From NCBI GenBank assembly GCA_036003365.1, contig DASYSL010000110.1, positions 1 through 17,168 of the forward strand: DNA of 17,168 nucleotides. Direction: 5' to 3'. The notes under the pieces are model-generated. The model had not been told where the DNA came from. It made no database searches and was given only the letters and a program-made list of their open reading frames with translations. Each line of letters begins with the position of its first letter. Within the stretch, counting starts at the first letter, position 1. This DNA comes from DASYSL01 sp036003365 (GTDB taxonomy: Bacteria; Eisenbacteria; RBG-16-71-46; DASYSL01). Below, one piece after another: positions 12,449-17,168 of the stretch. The position numbers were made by a program, and so were the translations under genes.

Positions 12449-15094
12449 CTACTCCCCTTGGCCGAAGCGCTCCTGCCACTCGGCGAGAAGGCTCAAGGCC
12501 GCGCGCGGCGTCAGCTCGTCGAGATCGAGGCTCCGGAGCGCCTCGGCCAGCGCGGCCAGGTGATCGCGCGCCGCCTCGGGCTCGCGCGCCTGAAAGAGAC
12601 CGAGCTGCGGATCGAGCGGCGAGCGCTCGGCCGGCAGCGCATGGGCGCGCTGCGATTCGAGGTCGCCGAGAATCTTGCGGGCCCGCGCCAGGAGCGGCGC
12701 GCCAAGGCCGGCGAGTCGCGCGACGTGGATGCCGTAAGAACGGTCCGCCGGCCCTTCGGCGATCTGGTGCAAGAAGACGACGTCGTCGCCCACCTCGCGG
12801 ACACGCACGTGAAGGTTGACGAGCCGCGGCAGCTCGGCAGCGAGCCGGGTCAGCTCGTGATAGTGCGTGGCGAAGAGCGTGCGCGGCCGGGCGCCGGGCT
12901 CGCGATGCAAGTCCTCCGTGATCGCCCAGGCGAGCGCCAAGCCATCGTAGGTCGACGTCCCCCGCCCGACCTCGTCGAGCAGCACCAAAGAGCGGCGCGT
13001 CGCGTCGCGCAGGATGGCCGCCACCTCCACCATCTCGACCATGAAGGTCGAATGGCCGGCGGCCACGGCATCGGAAGCCCCCACGCGCGTGAACAGCCGA
13101 TCGACGATGCCGATCTTCGCCGATTCGGCCGGGACGAAAGAACCGGCTTGCGCCATGACCACGAGCAATCCCACGGTGCGCAGGTACGTCGACTTGCCGG
13201 CCATGTTGGGGCCGGTGATCAGGAGGATCTGCCGGCTCGCTGGATCGAGAACGATGTCGTTGCCCACGAAGCGGCCGCTACCGAGGGCGCGCTCGACCAC
13301 CGGGTGCCGCGCGCCACGCACCTCGATGCGATCTTCGGCGCTCACGCGCGGTCGCACGTAGCCATGGCGTGCGGCGACTTCGGCCAGCGCGGCCGACGCA
13401 TCCAGCTCGGCCAGAGCCGCGGCGGTCTCGCCCAGCCGGGCCACGTGGGCCGCGGCGCGCTCGCGCACCGTGACGAAGCGCTCGTACTCCGCGGCGCGTA
13501 GCTTGTCTTCGGCGCCCAAGACCTCGCCCTCGAGCCGCTTGAGCTCGGGCGTGACGAAGCGCTCGGCGTTGGCCAGCGTCTGGCGGCGCTCGAAGTCGTC
13601 GGGCACGCGGGCCTGCTGCGATTTCGTGACCTCGAAGTAGTAGCCGAAGACGCGGTTGTATCCCACCCTCAGCGAAGCAATACCCGTGCGCTCGCGCTCG
13701 TTGGCCTCGAGCTGGCCGATCCACGTCTTGCCCGAGCGTGCGGCCTCGCGCAGGCGGTCGCACTCGGCGTCGTATCCGGTCCGGATGAGGCCGCCCTCGC
13801 GCAGCGCGAGCGGAGGATCGTCGACCAACGCGTTTTGCAGGAGCTCCACCAGCTCGCGGTGCGGATGGAGATGCAGTGCGGCGCGATCGAGGCGCGCCGC
13901 GTGCGGCACTTCGTCCACCGTGGCCGCGATCTCGGGCACGAGCGCCAGCGTGGTGGCCAACGCGACCAGATCGCGCGGCCCGGCCTTTCCCGCCGCCAGG
14001 CGCGCGGTCAAACGCTCGAGATCGTGCGCGCGGCCGAGCGACTCACGCAGACGCTCGCGCGCGGTCGGGCGCTCGACCCAGGCTTGGACCGCGTCCAGGC
14101 GCTCGTCGATCGCCGCCGGGTCGAGCAGCGGGCGCTCGAGCCAGCGGCGCAACAAACGGGCGCCGGGGCCGGTGCGCGTGCGGTCGAGCACGCCCCAGAG
14201 CGTGTGTTCGGTCTTGCCGCCGACCGAAGGCTCGAAGATCTCGAGGCCGCGGCGTGCGGCGTCGCCCACGATCAAGGCATCGTCGGTGGCGATCCACGCG
14301 GGCGACGACAGCTGCGCTGCGCGACCACCTTGCACACGATCGAGATAGCGAGCCGCGGCGGCTGCCGACTCGGCAGCCCACACGCCCTTCCATTCGATTC
14401 CCGCGGAGAAGCGCTCGCCCAAGGCCGCCACCGGATCCGACGCCCAATCCGTGGCGCCGAGCATGCTCACCGCACCTGAGCTCTGCACCAACGCGTCCAA
14501 ATCGCGTGGCAGCCCGCGCCCTTCGGGCAACAACCACTCGGCAACCCGCTGGCGCGAGAGCTCGATGACCGCCGCGCCCACGCTCGACTCGCCGGCGCGG
14601 AACTCGCCCGTCGAGGCTTCGATCAGCGCGAACCCCACTGTGGGCCGCTCCCCTTCACTCCAGCTCAGGGCAGCGAGGTAACGGCTGGCCGCTTCTTCGA
14701 GAAACGTCTCGGCCAGCAAGGAGCCCGGCGTGAGCACTTCGGTGACGCCGCGCTCGACGAGACCTTTGGCCTGTGAAGCGTCCTCGAGCTGCTCGCAGAT
14801 GGCCACCTTGTGCCCGAGCCGCAAGAGGCGCGCCACATACGTGTCGCGCTGATGCCAGGGCACGCCGGCCAGGGGCACCGGATCGGGATCGTTGCGATTG
14901 CGCGAGGTGAGCGTGAGGCCGAGCAGGCGCGAGGCCAGCTCCGCGTCCTCATAGAACATCTCGTAGAAATCGCCGAGGCGAAAAAACAGGATGGCGTCGG
15001 GGTGGCGACTCTTGTGCGCGCGGTATTGCTCCATGAGCGGCGAAGGTTTCGCCTCGCCGCGCTTCTTGACCCGGGGCTCGACCGGCGTGCTCAC
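12449..15094 (-). CDS. mutS: DNA mismatch repair protein MutS
   Basis: The protein has 881 residues and is full length against the usual 850-890. The mismatch-binding Phe-x-Glu is in RLGDFYEMF (F43-Y44-E45). The clamp and core domains follow. The ATPase has Walker A GPNMAGKST (628-636), Walker B VLLDEVGRGTSTYDG with D707 and E708, then FATHYHEL. Near the C terminus QLGLF (830-834) fits a beta-clamp binding motif, and LDLDELTPRAALSLL is the usual MutS end. MutS recognises mispairs and recruits MutL; no mutL is in the window. The frame is open 134 codons further upstream, but that stretch overlaps the TPR gene. I place the start at GTG 15094, which overlaps the preceding TGA as GTGA, the typical coupling arrangement. 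The ribosome binding site is weak there, and the ATG of LMEQY 20 residues later is the alternative. Confidence 0.96.
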   Translation of the reverse strand: MSTPVEPRVKKRGEAKPSPLMEQYRAHKSRHPDAILFFRLGDFYEMFYEDAELASRLLGLTLTSRNRNDPDPVPLAGVPWHQRDTYVARLLRLGHKVAICEQLEDASQAKGLVERGVTEVLTPGSLLAETFLEEAASRYLAALSWSEGERPTVGFALIEASTGEFRAGESSVGAAVIELSRQRVAEWLLPEGRGLPRDLDALVQSSGAVSMLGATDWASDPVAALGERFSAGIEWKGVWAAESAAAAARYLDRVQGGRAAQLSSPAWIATDDALIVGDAARRGLEIFEPSVGGKTEHTLWGVLDRTRTGPGARLLRRWLERPLLDPAAIDERLDAVQAWVERPTARERLRESLGRAHDLERLTARLAAGKAGPRDLVALATTLALVPEIAATVDEVPHAARLDRAALHLHPHRELVELLQNALVDDPPLALREGGLIRTGYDAECDRLREAARSGKTWIGQLEANERERTGIASLRVGYNRVFGYYFEVTKSQQARVPDDFERRQTLANAERFVTPELKRLEGEVLGAEDKLRAAEYERFVTVRERAAAHVARLGETAAALAELDASAALAEVAARHGYVRPRVSAEDRIEVRGARHPVVERALGSGRFVGNDIVLDPASRQILLITGPNMAGKSTYLRTVGLLVVMAQAGSFVPAESAKIGIVDRLFTRVGASDAVAAGHSTFMVEMVEVAAILRDATRRSLVLLDEVGRGTSTYDGLALAWAITEDLHREPGARPRTLFATHYHELTRLAAELPRLVNLHVRVREVGDDVVFLHQIAEGPADRSYGIHVARLAGLGAPLLARARKILGDLESQRAHALPAERSPLDPQLGLFQAREPEAARDHLAALAEALRSLDLDELTPRAALSLLAEWQERFGQGE

Positions 15095-15819
15095 GGAGAG
15101 TCCGAGTCTTCGGGCTGTCCCCCGCTCGCTCCTTTTTCGATTCCGGCCTCGCCCGGCCGTGGCGCTTCGCTCTGGAGCAAATCGTGGGATTCCGCCGCTT
15201 CGGGCGCGTTGGGATAGTTCTTGAGGAGGGCGCCCAAGTATTCCAAGGACTCTTTGTGCTCCTTGGAGCGCTCGGCGACACGCGCGGCGCCGAGCAACGC
15301 CGCCGGCTGGGACGGTCCGGGCGGCAGATCGAGCAGACGCCGGTACGCCGCCAGGGCCTCTGGAAGGCGCCCTTCCGTCTCCCACGTCTGGGCCACGAGC
15401 ATGGCCGCGAGCCAGGTGAGCGGATCTTCGCGACGTCGCACCAGCTCGCGCGCCAGGTTGCGCGCGCGCGCCGGGTCCCCGAGCGCGTACGTGCACACGG
15501 CCTCGCGATAGCGCGCCTCGTGAAACTGCGGCCCGCGCACGCGATCGAACTCGCCACGCGCCGTCTGATAGTCGCCGCGCGCGTAATGATATTCGGCGAG
15601 CTCGTACAGAGCGGCTTCACCCAAGGGATGGCGCGAGAAACGCGCCGACATCCATGCATACCGTGCCGATGCCGAATCGCCGGCCACGGTCTGCTGGGCT
15701 TGGGTCCAGTACCAGGCAGGGGTTCCGGGCCGGGGCGGAGGCGGAAGCGGCGCCGGCGTCTGTGCCCAGGCGAGTCCGGCGACCAGCGCTCCCGCCCCGA
15801 GGGCGATCGCGGCGCGCAC
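15091..15819 (-). CDS. Exported tetratricopeptide-like protein
   Basis: The protein has 242 residues with a signal peptide (1-19, cleavage after AWA), then a Pro-rich stretch (22-33). Residues about 35-215 are alpha-helical with TPR-like helix pairs such as LGEAALYELAEYHYARGDYQTARGEF, EAVCTYALGDPARARNLARELV and LPEALAAYRRLLDLPP. The tail is acidic and disordered. TPR arrays mediate protein-protein contacts; the partner is unknown. The start is GTG 15819, two bases after the miaB stop, with GAGG seven bases upstream inside the end of miaB. Its TGA overlaps the mutS GTG. It therefore sits in the middle of a coupled miaB-TPR-mutS operon, yet is exported while its neighbours are cytosolic. This placement may be only for shared expression. 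Confidence 0.85.
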   Translation of the reverse strand: MRAAIALGAGALVAGLAWAQTPAPLPPPPRPGTPAWYWTQAQQTVAGDSASARYAWMSARFSRHPLGEAALYELAEYHYARGDYQTARGEFDRVRGPQFHEARYREAVCTYALGDPARARNLARELVRRREDPLTWLAAMLVAQTWETEGRLPEALAAYRRLLDLPPGPSQPAALLGAARVAERSKEHKESLEYLGALLKNYPNAPEAAESHDLLQSEAPRPGEAGIEKGASGGQPEDSDSP

Positions 15820-15821
15820 GC

Positions 15822-17153
15822 CTACCCCTCGGCGCGGCCGAGCGCCGTGCCGTACAGGGTCAGGCCCTCGGCACGCTCGATGCGCGCGTCGACGAAGTCA
15901 CCCATGGCGTAGGGGCCATCGGGCAGGATGACGGTCTTGTTGTGGCCGCTCTTGCCGAGCCAGTTGCCGCGCTTGGCGTCGCGCCCTTCGATGAGCACGT
16001 CGAGCGTGCGGCCGAGGAAGCGCTGGTTGCGCTCGTGCGAGATGCGCTTCTGCACTTCGAGCAAAGCCGCCAGACGGCGCTGCTTCTCGTCGCCGGGCAC
16101 GGCATCGTCCCGCGATGCCGCGGCCGTGCCCGAGCGCGGCGAGTATTTGAACCCGTACAACGTGTCGTAGCGCACGCGCTCGAGCAATCGCAGGGTCTCC
16201 TCGAAGTCCTGCCCCGTCTCTCCGGGGAACCCCACGATGATGTCAGTGGTCAGGGACAGATCTTCGATGGCGGCGCGCGAGGCGTCGACGACGTCGAGAT
16301 AGTGCTCCAAGGAGTAGTCGCGGTTCATCTCGGCGAGGACGCGCGTCGAGCCCGACTGCACGGGCAAATGCAGCCACGGCTGCAAGCGCGGCGCCGTGCC
16401 CATGCGGGCGACGACGTCGCGGTTCATGTCGCGCGGATGCGACGTGGTGAAGCGCAGCCGGCGCAGCCCGCGCACCGCGCCCACGCGATGCAACAATTCC
16501 GGAAAGTCGACGCCCGCCGCCTCGTATGAATTGACGTTCTGGCCGAGCAGCATGACCTCGACCGCCCCCGCCGCCACGAGCTCCTCGACCTCGGCGACGA
16601 TCTCCTCGGGCGTGCGGCTCACCTCGGGTCCGCGCGTCGTGGGCACGATGCAGTAGGCGCAGCTCTTGTTGCAGCCGCGGATGATGGTGACGAAGCCCTT
16701 GAGCCGCGGCTCGCCCGTGCGCGCGATGGGTGGTGGCAGATAATGATCGAGCGTCTGTGGCCCGATGTACGGTTGGTGCTTGCCGCCGCGGGCGCGCGCC
16801 TTCTCGGCCTCGTCGATGCCTTCGAGGACGGCCGGCAGCGCCTGCGACCCCACCACGAGATCGATGCGCGGGAGGCGCCGCTTGATGTCCTTCCCCATGC
16901 GCTGCGCCATGCAGCCGGTGACCCCGACCACGACCTCCGGCCGCTGGTCCTTGAGCCGTGTCAGCTCGGCCAGGCGGTTGAGCGCGCGCTCCTCGGCGTG
17001 CTCGCGCACGCTGCACGTATTGACCAAGACCACGTCGGCAGCTTCGGGCGCGTCGGTGCGCGCGTAGCCGCTCTCGATCAGAAGGCGCTCCATGCCCTCC
17101 GTATCGTAGACGTTCATCTGGCAGCCGTAGTTTTCGAGGAAGAAACGCTTCAT
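15822..17153 (-). CDS. miaB: tRNA-2-methylthio-N6-dimethylallyladenosine synthase MiaB
   Basis: The protein has 443 residues, the normal full length. The N-terminal UPF0004 domain carries the three cluster-binding Cys: C11 (ENYGCQMN), C47 (NTCSVRE) and C81 (TGCMAQR). The radical-SAM domain has the CxxxCxxC signature in RGCNKSCAYCIVP (C161, C165, C168) and GFPGET. The C-terminal 65 residues form a TRAM RNA-binding domain. MiaB adds the 2-methylthio group to i6A at position 37 of tRNAs reading UNN codons, using two 4Fe-4S clusters and SAM. The N-terminal MKRFFLENYGCQMN and presence of all six Cys favour MiaB over RimO or MtaB. The ATG at 17153 is only 15 bases from the window edge, so its promoter and ribosome binding site cannot be judged. 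It opens the operon with the TPR gene and mutS. Confidence 0.96.
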   Translation of the reverse strand: MKRFFLENYGCQMNVYDTEGMERLLIESGYARTDAPEAADVVLVNTCSVREHAEERALNRLAELTRLKDQRPEVVVGVTGCMAQRMGKDIKRRLPRIDLVVGSQALPAVLEGIDEAEKARARGGKHQPYIGPQTLDHYLPPPIARTGEPRLKGFVTIIRGCNKSCAYCIVPTTRGPEVSRTPEEIVAEVEELVAAGAVEVMLLGQNVNSYEAAGVDFPELLHRVGAVRGLRRLRFTTSHPRDMNRDVVARMGTAPRLQPWLHLPVQSGSTRVLAEMNRDYSLEHYLDVVDASRAAIEDLSLTTDIIVGFPGETGQDFEETLRLLERVRYDTLYGFKYSPRSGTAAASRDDAVPGDEKQRRLAALLEVQKRISHERNQRFLGRTLDVLIEGRDAKRGNWLGKSGHNKTVILPDGPYAMGDFVDARIERAEGLTLYGTALGRAEG

Positions 17154-17168
17154 GGCCGGCGGATCGTA

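Noticed and set aside
15095..15496. N-terminal extension of MutS by 134 codons.
   Set aside because: It overlaps the TPR gene in another frame, is Arg/Gly-rich, and MutS homology begins shortly after GTG 15094.
1..17168. tRNA, rRNA, CRISPR arrays, insertion sequences, phage or toxin-antitoxin genes.
   Set aside because: No tRNA-like cloverleaf, no regularly spaced repeat array, no transposase, integrase or antitoxin-like ORF was seen on either strand.

Overview
The window is a high-GC bacterial chromosome segment with 12 protein genes and no RNA gene or CRISPR array that I can see. Three things suggest an uncultured FCB-type phylum such as Candidatus Eisenbacteria: the very high GC, the many Sec-exported proteins of unknown function, and the mix of a SpoIVB-like S55 protein with propeller/Ig-like secreted proteins. 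This placement is an inference from gene style, not from a marker tree.

Layout. (1) 1-1264, plus strand: the 3' part of a PgeF/YfiH-type laccase-domain gene, then an exported cyclophilin peptidyl-prolyl isomerase with its own promoter and a strong terminator. (2) 1368-5088, plus strand: three tandem paralogous genes for exported two-domain proteins of about 305 residues. Each has its own promoter-like motif, a long leader and a 3' hairpin. (3) 5104-9519, minus strand: a cluster transcribed S55 peptidase-like protein > seven-unit propeller protein > PPC-domain protein. The first two genes directly abut. (4) 9520-9738: divergent promoter region with two sigma70-like promoters and a 19-bp direct repeat. 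(5) 9739-11640, plus strand: a homocysteine S-methyltransferase / methylenetetrahydrofolate reductase fusion. (6) 11734-12363, minus strand: a lower-GC gene for a small exported cysteine-containing protein. (7) 12449-17153, minus strand: a tight miaB > TPR protein > mutS operon.

The housekeeping content covers tRNA modification (MiaB), mismatch repair (MutS), methionine and folate one-carbon metabolism, protein folding and peptidoglycan/nucleoside salvage. The less familiar part is the exported set. The three tandem paralogs and the unrelated 209-residue protein about 7 kb away all end, immediately before the stop codon, in the same ten-residue pattern T-W-G-x-[LV]-K-[GA]-x-Y-R. That looks like a C-terminal sorting, anchoring or processing signal shared by otherwise different exported proteins.

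Other unusual points are a conserved non-canonical promoter motif in front of all three paralogs, a homologous structured leader in two of them, an apparent circular permutation of the S55 protease motifs, and a probable leaderless GTG start on the S55 gene. Statements about function rest on motifs read by eye; no database search was run.
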